A stretch of 64,000 nt of DNA from Symbiodinium natans. Lineage: Eukaryota > Sar > Dinophyceae > Suessiales > Symbiodiniaceae. Of this stretch, positions 11,056 to 20,500 are shown one piece after another (positions within the stretch are counted from its first letter, which is position 1; the number at the start of each line of letters is the position of its first letter). The stretch covers positions 351,001 through 415,000 of the forward strand of contig CAJNDS010002086.1 in assembly GCA_905221605.1 (NCBI GenBank), written 5' to 3'. Position numbers and translations under genes: made by a program. The notes below the pieces were generated by a model. It did no database searches and had not been told where the DNA came from. It worked only from the letters and a program-made list of their open reading frames with translations.

Positions 11056-11862
11056 GACGGGTTTAGGGTTTGGGGGTTTAGGGTTTAGGGTAGTAAGAGA
11101 TCTCCAAGCCTCGCCCTACTAGAGCCCCTTATTCCCCCTTTTTGTTGGGCCCAGGTTCCTTGAAACCAAAAAAGAACCCTAAACCCTAAACCCTTTTTTC
11201 TTCCAGCTTATTGCAGTTTTCAGTTTTCGATCGCGGCTCCGAGCTTCATCCAGTCCAAGGCTTCGGGGGGGGGGGGGGGGGGGGGTGTTTTTTGGGGGGA
11301 CTGTTTTTTTTTTTTTTTTTTGTGGGGGGGTGGGCTTTTTGGGGCTTTTGGCTTTTGGGGGGGCTTTTTTGGGCTTTGAGTCCTTTCTTCGACGGCCGCG
11401 CCGAGGCGGACGCAAGTCAGCAAACTCCGAATCGAGATCTTCAGGCCAGGAGCTGGCTCTGCAGAAAAGACCGCAGAGTGCACGCTAGGCCGGGGCTCTC
11501 TAGTTTAGAGTTTAGGGTTTAGGTTTAGAGCTTAGGGTTTAGGGTTTAGGGGTTTTCATGGGCCGCTGGGGTCTATAGAGTATAAAGGCTATATCAGGAT
11601 TCCCCAACAAGGGGCCCACGTCAAGGGACCATGTAACTAGGGTTTTTGTTTCGTTTGGGTATCTCCAGCAGCCCCTCGTTTACCGGATGCCTCAGCCCAG
11701 GGTTTGGAGTTCGGGGTTCAGGGTTTTGGGGCCCTAAAGCCGAAAAACCCTAAAAACCCTAAACCCCTAAAACCCTAAACCCTAAACCCTAAAGCCCTAA
11801 AAGCCCTAAAAGCCGTAAAACCCTAAACCAATGTAGGGTTTGGCATAGGGACTGCCTGCCAG

Positions 11863-11970
11863 GGCTTCGGACGAGGAGGGCTCCCTGGACAAAGCGCCCA
11901 CAGTGCCGCCGCCGCGCGGCTTGCACCTTTTGCTTGGGCTCTTTCAGTTTTTACGAGCCGAAAACAAGAA
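11863..11970 (+). CDS. exon-like piece, unrecognised
   Basis: After CTGCCAG|G: ASDEEGSLDKAPTVPPPRG then LHLLLGLFQFLRAENKK. An acidic/proline linker then a hydrophobic helix, ending as a TTTAGGG array begins. A GC donor inside (CGCG|GC) may be the real end. Confidence 0.35.
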
Positions 11971-11971
11971 A

Positions 11972-12061
11972 GGGTTTAGGGTTTAGGGTTTAGGGTTTAG
12001 GGTTTAGGGTTTAGGGGTTAATTAGGGTTTAGGGTTTAGGGTTTAGGGTTTAGGGTTTAGG
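11972..12061 (+). repeat. TTTAGGG array with one interruption
   Basis: About 12 units, interrupted by GGGGTTAATTAGGG in the middle. Confidence 0.96.
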
Positions 12062-12200
12062 GCATGATGCATATCGCAAGTTCTAAGGGGCTGTAGGGAG
12101 CTAGAGCTTACGTTGAGGGTTTTGGTCGTCTTGGAGGCAAGTAGGGCTGACGGTTTACGGTTTAAGGGCATCTAAAGGTTTGGGCGCCTGAGTTTTTGCA

Positions 12201-12252
12201 GGGATCGTTTCAAGTTCGTGCTTCTGACAGGAACACGCGGATGCAGCTTCTG
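12201..12252 (+). CDS. exon-like piece (GSFQVRASDRNTRMQLLL)
   Basis: Acceptor TTTTTGCAG|G; GC donors near the end. The frame stays open further but loses protein-like character. Unidentified. Confidence 0.35.
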
Positions 12253-13392
12253 CTGGGATCACAATACATGACGCTTTTGACACTTCTGGGGTGTCTTAAC
12301 TTGTCTCACACAAGAAGCTGCTTGAAAGAAGCCCTTCGGCCCAGTCGAAACCAGTCGGTACTGCTGGCGAATGCAGATGGCCTAGGTACCTCATGGTTGA
12401 GTTCAAGGGCTTTACCATCTCACCTTGCCACTGGCCTGCAAGCTTGGAGCCTTCGGTGGTCGATTCTGAGCTGATATGGTAGGACAGACCTAACAGATTG
12501 CATGCCTTGCCGGAAGTCGATTGACTTGGCGATCCCAGAGCTGCTACAAAAGATACGTGCAACACAATGGTTCCGGGGACCGTTGCGTGCGCTACGGGCA
12601 CAGAACTTGGAAGTCCGGGTGGGTCTTGGGTCTTGAGGCGCGTGGCGTCGTGGTAGGACGTATAGTGTGACCCTAAACCCTAAACCCTAAACCCTAAACC
12701 CTAAACCCTAAACCCTAAACCGTTGTGCGTCTTGACATGTCAGCGGGATGGGCATGGTTTTGGTTGCGCCCTGCATGCGGCTAGGCTCTCGGATCAAGAG
12801 GTGCAAAAGAGAAGACGCATTTGTTTTTCGAAAATTGCTCTGCAGCCTTAGAGATTGAGTGCGCCGGCAAGGGGGGTGGTGGGGGAGGGGGGGGTGTGCT
12901 AAATCCCACACCATCTTGACCATCTTGACCATCTTGACCGTATAAGAAGTAGGTCAAGAGGCCAAGAAGGTCAAGCAAGAGCGCAAAGAAGGTCAAGGGC
13001 GTCAAGACCGTCAAACGATTAACCCCCCCCCCCCCCGTGGCCGGCACCGTTCAGAGCTTGTATGACTTTGTGGATCACTGTAGAAGCTGGAGCAATCGTG
13101 CATCCCTGCTACGCCATGCATGCAGAGGCACGGCCGGAAAGCGTCCGACTATGGACTTGAGCGAGGTTGCCGCAGGGTTCGCAGATGGCCTGGGCTCCAG
13201 AATTCAGTTCGGGCTTCGGTGCTTGGTACCCCAATGATACCCGATACCCTTTCCCTTTTTTCGGCTCAAGGTCCTTATGAAGTACCCAACCCGAAAAAGG
13301 GTGCCCTTAATGTAATATGTTTACTGGGCCACCGAGGGCGGCTGTACAGGTTCTGGCAGGCTTTGGGGGGTTGCTACGATTCTGAGAAGGCC

Positions 13393-13458
13393 CCCTAAAC
13401 CCTAAACCCTAAACCCTAAACCCTAAACCCTAAACCCTAAACCCTAAACCCTAAACCC
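13393..13458 (-). repeat. CCCTAAA array (9 units)
   Basis: Perfect units 40 bp upstream of a family A element. Confidence 0.97.
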
Positions 13459-14652
13459 AAGCGTTTGATGGCATACCAGGCCTAGGGATGTCTCTTTCCC
13501 TAAGGCTCCAAATAGCCCAAAGTAGGTATGATTTCTAGACTTTAGACCCCAATGTAGGTATTATTTGTATACTTGGAGCCCTATAGGGTTTGTATGATGC
13601 ATCCATGCAGTGAGTGCTATTCTGTGCAAGGCTTCTCTGTGCGGCCTGGGCATCTTTCTACGAGCCATAGCCGGCCTATTCGAGCCAGGGGTGCCAGATA
13701 ATAAATAGTCTGTGGAGTAACGGCGAAAAGAGCGGGCTGACTAGTATCCGGCCTTCTGCTCACAAGCCGCGCACGGAGTGATGCAGAGGGGGGGGTTTAG
13801 GGTTTAGGGTTTAGGGTTTAGGGTTTAGGGAGTCGAGTACTACTGGGTTCACCTAAGAATAGCAAGGCATCCCGAAGTCGACGCTCAATGTTGGCTCCAG
13901 GGAGCCATCCCCGAACCTTCTCCAGCCCAAAACGCTCTTCCATACAGTTTTGCACCCTAAACCCTAAACCCTAAACCCTAAACCCTAAACCCTAAACCCT
14001 AAACCGTGGGATGCATAGAGCCTACTGCCACTAGCACTGCCTTGCGGCAGGCTCGTGCAGTAGTCCAGCCGCCGGCAACCTAGCCGGCAGGGTTCGCACA
14101 GAGTCCGAGAGCGAATCCCAAGAAGCGAGTAGAAAATGGTAGAAGCATGCGCATGCTTCTGGGTTTTTCCACGTTCGAGGTGACCGACTCATGCATGCCG
14201 CGGGGTGTAAGGCTTTGGTTTGTCCTTGGGTGTGCTTCATGGTCGTCACAATGCTTCTGGGCGGCTTCTTGGCCTAGAAGGGTGAATTCTGCTTTGTGGT
14301 TTTGGAAACACCCCAGCATGCGGAGGTTCAATCAAGGCTTCAAGGAGTTGAGGGTACAATGGGGTTTAGGGTTTAGGGTTTAGGGTTTAGGGTTTAGGGT
14401 TTAGGACTGGGTTTCAAGGTGTTGAGGGCTCGCTTCAGTGGCCCGAAAATCTTTGAGAACCCGAAGGAGCTCTCAAACGCCTCAGCCGAAGATGATGGAA
14501 AAAAACACTTCAGCAACGGCCTTCATAGCTCCCGTAGCAACCCTGAACCCTAAACCCTAAACCCTAAACCCCAAACCCTAAACCCTAAACCCCAAACCCC
14601 AAACCCTAAACCCTAAGCCCTAAGCCCTCTAAACCCTACCAGCGGCTAAGAG

Positions 14653-14731
14653 GACTCCGAGTCAGCCTTGCCCCCCGGAGCCGCTGAAACTCTGGGCCCT
14701 CCGCCGGCAGTTCCGCATCGACTCTGGGGAG
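14653..14731 (+). CDS. exon-like piece (…LKLWALRRQFRIDSGE)
   Basis: Flanked by CTAAGAG|G and GGGGAG|GT. TPSQPCPPEPLKLWALRRQ then FRIDSGE is clearly protein-like. Likely part of the same unrecognised + strand gene as the pieces at 10.8-12.3 kb. Confidence 0.42.
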
Positions 14732-14946
14732 GTGGGGACAATCCTAAACCCGAAACCTTATAAACCCTAAACCCTAAACCCTGGGCATCTGAGGCGTAGT
14801 TGATTGTTTGGTTGGTTGATTCTGGTTGTTCTGTGAGGACTGTACGCCCTGGGGCCCGCCCGAAGCACACATTGTCATCTCAACTTGGGCTCTGATATGT
14901 TTCTGACCTTTTCCCCGGAAACGCTTGCGAAACGGGTGGGAAAAAC

Positions 14947-15053
14947 ACCTAAACCCTAAACCCTAGACCCTAGACCCTAGACCCTAGACCCTAGACCCTA
15001 AACCCTAAACCCTAAACCCTAAACCCTAAACCCTAAACCCTAGCCCGAAACCC
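14947..15053 (-). repeat. CCCTAAA array with a homogenised CCCTAGA block
   Basis: Two normal units, then five consecutive CCCTAGA units, then normal units again. The same single-base change in neighbouring units points to local copying. Confidence 0.95.
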
Positions 15054-16198
15054 TAATCGTTGTAGATACATGATTTGGGTCGACTTGGGTTTTTCTAGCC
15101 ACATGCCGGTGGTACTTAGAAGTTCCCACCTGAGGTTCCTTGAAGCAGCTCGTTCAAGTAACGTCGGGGTCGGAATATTTACGAATAGTATTCCCTTATG
15201 GCCCCTTTGTGATTATACTACAATAACTCCCAAAACCCTTTTCTAATTATTCAGGCCCCTTTTTGTATGCAACAAAAATGTACTACGAAGTAGGGTTCAT
15301 GCAGGGTTTAAGGCTTGTCTCCTGTGCCCTCCCCCAAACACGGAGAGGCCTGGGTGCTGCGGAATCCAGGGCTGTGGACTCGGCCGGCAGTTTGTCAAGA
15401 GTGACAGAAGCTAGGAAGAGTGCAGAAACGAAAGTCTGAGAAGCTAATTACCTGTCTTCTGCATGTGGCCGGTGGTTTGTTAGTCAACTTGCAAGGGGTT
15501 CTCACGGTGTGGCGCATGTATCGCTGCGATTACGTCAAGGAAGGTGTCGCACGTCATGCAGGTTTGGTTTACAACCGGTTTCTCACTTCCCCGCGAAACC
15601 TTTCGATTCTGGGATGTGGGCAGAAGGCCTGATTTTCATAGAGCCTTAGTAGAGGGCCATTGCGACTGTGACGATTGTAGGAGAGTGCAGGCCTGTGGTT
15701 GGCAGTAGACTGGAGTCCTGACTCTCGCTTACCCTGCACTGGTTGCCCAAGCAAAAGCCGAAACCCTCAACCGTTTAGAGCCCCCTAAACCCTAAACCCT
15801 AAACCCTAAGTGCTCGTGTGGCTCTTTCGCCTTGAGGCAGCATCTTGCAGCGGTTCGTGTCATGCTTCACAGCAACTCCGTTCGGATGGCTATGAAGACA
15901 ACAGTTGGTGTTGAACATCTTTGGGAGATTTGGGGGGAGGGGGGGGGAGCGGGGGGGAGCCGAGCCATCGGGTGGTTTGAAAGAAGGGTCGGAAGAGTCT
16001 TGAATGGAAGAGCGCTACGGCACCGATTCGTTGATCAACCGCTGGCTCTCAGAACCCCAAGAAGATTCCCCTTTTATGGAGAACGGAGCAGACAGGAAGA
16101 GCACCGGGTCTCAAAGCTACTATTTACATGTACAATACGATAGTATTGTGTATATTTAGTATTCATCTAAATCGTAATTACTAATGTCTTTGATATTC
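15054..16198. other. no gene identified
   Basis: A family Q element at 15166-15274, a short CCCTAAA array at 15783-15808, a G-rich run at 15930-15960. Open frames at 15340-15400 (EAWVLRNPGLWTRPAV) and 15832-16000 are weakly protein-like. Confidence 0.55.
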
Positions 16199-16911
16199 TC
16201 AACATTTACTCAACCTTAGCTTCTCAAGCTCGGGGCTTAGGACGTCACTGTCAACCCAGAGGTTAAACCCTTGCAGCACCAGCAGACCCAGACTTCCAAG
16301 CCGAGAACTGAAGTTCACAATAAGCTGCTTCACCTCATGTTCCGGCCCTGACTTTCCTTGCGAGTGCCTGGCTTGCACATGGGTCGTTTTGTCGGAGAAC
16401 TGCTGGAGTTGCGGTTTGGGATGCCTGCGGGACGTCAGGAGGCCATAGAGGCACGACCGTGATGTAGAGAGCCACGTAGATTCTTCCTGCTGCATGGCCC
16501 GATCTGGGAATGTCTAGGCAGAGGATTCAGGGCCGGAGCTGCTGTGGGCTCTGGAAAGTTTTTTTTGGTTGCCTTATGGCTGTGAGCCTTGCTAAGCACC
16601 ACTCTTTCGTGAGCCCCCACAGCAGCCCGACATGTTCTTCCCACATAATCCCACCCCAAAGCTTCTAACCGAGGTGGCTTCCAGGCACCAGCTTTCTGGG
16701 CTCCAACCCGCACAGGCCGAAATGGGGAACTACCTCTCTGAGCCAAAGAGTCTCGCAAAAGTTTGAGCTTGGCATAAGGAGGCTCCCTCCATCGCCCCGT
16801 CCAGGTTTTAGGAGCTTGTCTGGGGCTTCGGGCAATGCGGCTTTGTGGGCTGTTTTTGTGGACTCTCTCCAGATGCCCCAAAAAGTTACCCGGCTCCCAA
16901 AGCCCCGCCAC
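16199..16911 (-). CDS. possible minus-strand coding stretch, unrecognised
   Basis: Two overlapping minus-strand frames, 98 codons (16199-16495) and 158 codons (16435-16911), are open. The first ends LIVNFSSRLGSLGLLVLQG then FNLWVDSDVLSPELEKLRL, which looks structured. The whole 770 bp has no telomere-like array or MITE, unlike its surroundings. The frames differ, so a spliced join would be needed. No family recognised. Confidence 0.3.
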
Positions 16912-16982
16912 GGCATTTCAGGGTGTAGGGCTAGTCAACCCCTAAACCCTAAACCCTAAACCCTAAACTAGGAACCTCCCTC

Positions 16983-17103
16983 CTGTCAGCCCGGATGTGG
17001 GTATTTCCCAGCAAAGGGGTACCCTTTTACACCCCAAATAGAATAGATTCCCCTTAAAGGAACCCCCGAAAAAGGGTACCCCTATTTTTGGAAACCCCCA
17101 TGT
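16983..17103. mobile_element. family P MITE-like element
   Basis: Ends GGATGTGGGTATTTCC and GGAAACCCCCATG pair as inverted repeats; interior GGGGTACCCTTTT recurs inverted as AAAGGGTACCCC. Other family P copies: 18738-18842, 33306-33427, 36310-36427, 38238-38288 (partial), 62977-63075. Confidence 0.65.
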
Positions 17104-17376
17104 TGATGCTCACCCTAAACCCTAAACCCTAAACCCCAACGGCAGGCCTCGGAGGGTTTTGCGGTTTCGGCTTCGGGGCGTTGGGTTTTGCGGCGTTGTT
17201 TGGTGTTTGGTGTGTGGGGGGTTGGGCTGGCTGTTTGGGGCTTGGTGGTTCGAGTTTTGTGGTTCTGGGCTTTTCGGGTGCCTGGGTTTGGCGTGGTGGT
17301 GTCCTGGGCTTGCCGTGCAGTGTCATGTTTCACGCTTGCGCCCGATCATCGCTATTCGGAGATGGTGCTGCAGAAG

Positions 17377-17498
17377 CCCTAAACCCTAAACCCCTAAACC
17401 CCTATACCCCTAAACCCCTAACCCCCTAAACCCCTAAACCCCTATACCACTAACCCCTAAACCCTAAACCCTAAACCCTAACCCTAAACCCTAAACCC
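17377..17498 (-). repeat. CCCTAAA/CCCCTAAA array upstream of PP2C exon 1
   Basis: Mixed seven- and eight-base units (CCCCTAAA, CCCCTATA). Its last bases CCCTAAACCCAAG supply the acceptor of exon 1. Confidence 0.93.
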
Positions 17499-17501
17499 AA
17501 G

Positions 17502-17566
17502 GAAAGACAAGGAGACGGTGCTGGGCACAGGGCCTGGCCTCGTGTGGGGCAGCACTGGGATGCAAG
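17502..17566 (+). CDS. PP2C exon 1 of those found (…VWGSTGMQ)
   Basis: Reads KDKETVLGTGPGLVWGSTGMQ and ends one base into the glycine codon of MQGWR. This is the conserved lead-in to the first PP2C motif. The acceptor AAG|G lies at the edge of a CCCTAAA array (…CCCTAAACCCAAG). The donor is GC. It begins in phase 2, so at least one upstream exon with the start codon is missing; I could not find it. Confidence 0.85.
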
Positions 17567-20500
17567 GCTCGGCCAAGAAGGGTTTAGGGTTTATAAGGGT
17601 TTAGGGTTTAGGGCTTGGGGCTTAGGGTTTAGGGTTTAGGGTTAGGGTTTAGGGTTTAGGGTTAGGGCTTAGGGTTTAGGGTTCAGGGTTTAGGGTTGGT
17701 TTCATTGTTTTCTTGCTTTCTCGCAGGCGAGTACGGTAGTGGTTCTAGGACCAGAGTAACTCCCTTGTACTCCCGTTTTTAAGGTTAAGGTTCCCTTATC
17801 AGCCTCTTTGTGTAAACCAAGCAGGGCACCTTTTTTTTTAACTCCTAGGAGTTACTCTTGGGCCTAGGTTTTTTTACAGCTTTGCACGTGCAGCTTGTGA
17901 GTTGCCGCCCATTAAAGTTTTCGGCCACGGCGTATGTCAGCAATAGCAACTTGATGACACTCTATGTGATAAAGCCATGCCAAAACAGAACAGCCTGCCC
18001 CAAAAACATCCCATCCTGCAAATGGTCATGGTCTCGACGGTCCTGCTTCTTTCCAATTGCTTCAGCTTGACCCTAAACCCTAAACCCTAAACCCTATACA
18101 CCCTGTAAGAGGCCCTGTACAACTGCCCCATGCTCAGAGCCCTATCGACCCGAAAACGAGGCTGGCGAACGTCCATGGAGGCAGGGAACGAAGAATGACC
18201 GGTGTTTAGGGTCTAGGGTTTAGGGTTTAGGGTTTAGGGTGCTGCAGACGGTTTGTTTAGATTCTTGCAATGAACGATACAACCCATATGAAGCAGGGTT
18301 TATATTACGGTTATTGGTGAGTGTATATAAGGTTCCGTTTTTAATATTGGTGAGTGTATATACCGGGTGTCCTTTTGGGGGTACAAGAGATATAAGCTCC
18401 TGACATGCTTCAATATTTTTGCTTCAAAGCTGTGCTGCTTGATGCACACACACTATCGCTGATTGGGTTCAACGCTTTGATGAAACCATTGACTCTATCT
18501 CCTCTGTCCTTGCGAAGCTTAACCATTGATCGGTAAATTCACGTCCTCGACCACTGATGTTGTGTGCTTGCAAACCGTGCTCAGTGCAAATCTAAGCTGT
18601 CTCATCTTGATATGATTCACGACCTCGAGTCCGCAATATAAACCCTACTTCGTATTTTGTGTCCACAAGAAAACACCCCGACAGGGCAATATAAAGTCGA
18701 GCGCTGAGATCTTTCAGTAAGATAAATGATGTCGTTGTATGGGGTGGTTCCGAACAAAGGGGTACCCTTTTGGGGTCCAGTCAAGGGGATTCTATTCTAT
18801 TTGGGGTACAAAAGCGGTAACCCCCCCTATTTGGCTAGATGGCCATATCCTTCTGGGCCCTCAAGCGCAGGACGCACACATCACGCTGCCTGACCTCGGA
18901 GGGCCACTTTCGGGCGTAGGAATGCCGCTCAGCGGAAGTGCATATTTTTCTATCGTTGATCAAGTGTGTTCAAGGCCAACAATGGACGAAGGTGATGGCT
19001 GGAGCTTGTGTGCTCACAGTGCCGGCGTGCCAGCTCGAGAATCTCGCGGTTCGAAAAAGAGCTGTAGGCTTTCAGGGTCCTCGTCTCCCAAGGTATGCCG
19101 TCTTCGACGGCCATGGCGGCAAAGAGGCGTGCGTCAGCTTCAGAGATTTTAGGAGCCGTTCAGGGATTTCGTTTTGGGTCTCCGGGAGAATAAGGGATAT
19201 CTCGACCCTTGCCAAACCCGAAGGAAGGCTGCTTTGAAGGTTAGGCTTTCGAGCGAAGAGCTTGGACGGGTTCCGCATGTTTTTGGGGGCTTTCACCGGT
19301 TGTTAAATGCGCTCGCCGATTCCAGTTAACCCTAAACCCTAAACCCTAAACCCTAAAAAACCCTAAACCCTAAACCCCCCCGGAACCCGAGGTTGATCTT
19401 GGTGTAGAGAAGGTAACACTTCGAGATGGGATACCATTAAAAATCACCTGACTCATGGCCTTCCCTGCAAATAGGAAGGTGCCGATATGTATTCCCATCA
19501 CTTCGGCAAAGGCTCTTAGTTCGTTTAGTTCGATAGCAGTTTCGGCTAGCAGTAGAACATAGGGGTCGGAATAGTTGCTGATCATATTCCTTATAGCCCT
19601 TTTATAAAAAATACTACAATACCCCCCCCCCCCTCCAAAAAAAAAAAAAAAAACTAATTATTCCAATTATTCAGGCCCCTGTAGTAGTGGCAGCCCTCAG
19701 TCGAATGAACCCTGCCCAAGCCGACATTCCGACCGAGCGACGCTCGGCGAGACAGGTTTTTTAGGACTTGTAAAATAATTACATGTTATGAAACCCTAAA
19801 CCCTAACCCTAAACCCTAAACCCTAAACCCTAAACCCTAAACCCTAAACCCTAAACCCTAAACCCTTTTTGTGTGGAGCTGTTCTGGGCTTGCCGGCTGC
19901 AGGTCTAATTCCTCCTACGGATGCCCGAGCCCAGAACACGAACCCGACACCTTGAGCCAATTGCACCCTAAACCCTAAACCCTAAACCCTAAACCTTAAA
20001 CCCTAAACCCTGGGTGTAGCGTGCTTCTTGGATGTCGGGTAACAGAAAGGCGCGGCATTTGGATTTATCAGTTCAGGGTTCTGGGTGCTGAAAAACCGCG
20101 GCGTCCTCTGCAGGTAGCGGCATTTTGCGAGCAGCACATGCCAGCAGAGTTTCTCCAATTAGTCATGCCATGGGCTGAGTTGGTGCAGAGCTTCATCTTC
20201 GATTTGCTTAAGACCCCCCCAAATAATGAACATACTTTCCTTATAAGGGGAATCTAGGGATTATTGTCAATAGTTTTTAGGCGGTGCTGAAGCAAATAGT
20301 AGTCATGGCTTTGGGACTTTTAGGCTCTTCTCCTGAAGGAGTTCAACAGAGATTAAGTTTCTCGAGTTGGTGCCGCGAGTTGGGTTTGGAGATGCAAAGG
20401 GGTTGGGTTTTAGGGTTTAGGGTTTAGGTTTTAGGGTTTAGGGTTTAGGGTTTAGGGTTTAGGGTTCAAGGGTTGCGGGCCCAGCTCGCAGCTGCCGTGC

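Larger units (their letters stand above)
10864..14652. other. arrays, low complexity and scattered exon-like pieces
   Basis: TTTAGGG arrays at 10894-10921, 11060-11092, 11501-11548 (degenerate), 11972-12061, 13794-13829 and 14362-14404; CCCTAAA arrays at 11176-11191, 11743-11828 (degenerate), 12670-12720, 13393-13458, 13956-14004 and 14541-14640. Long poly-G at 11264-11285 and poly-T near 11305-11322; poly-C at 13023-13036. A family D element at 13226-13334 and family A at 13498-13588. At 13037-13200 two + strand frames are open and protein-like. Confidence 0.6.

Noticed and set aside
13253-13270. Relict dinoflagellate spliced-leader sequence (…TTTTCGGCTCAAGG)
   Set aside because: The same segment (TTTTTTGGTTCAAGG) is part of the family D MITE in all copies and lacks the rest of the leader.
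18976-18993. RPTMDE as the first PP2C motif
   Set aside because: It resembles R-P-T-M-E-D, but a much better motif (MQGWRTSME) forms from exons 1 and 2, and this piece is in a different frame from YAVFDGHGG.
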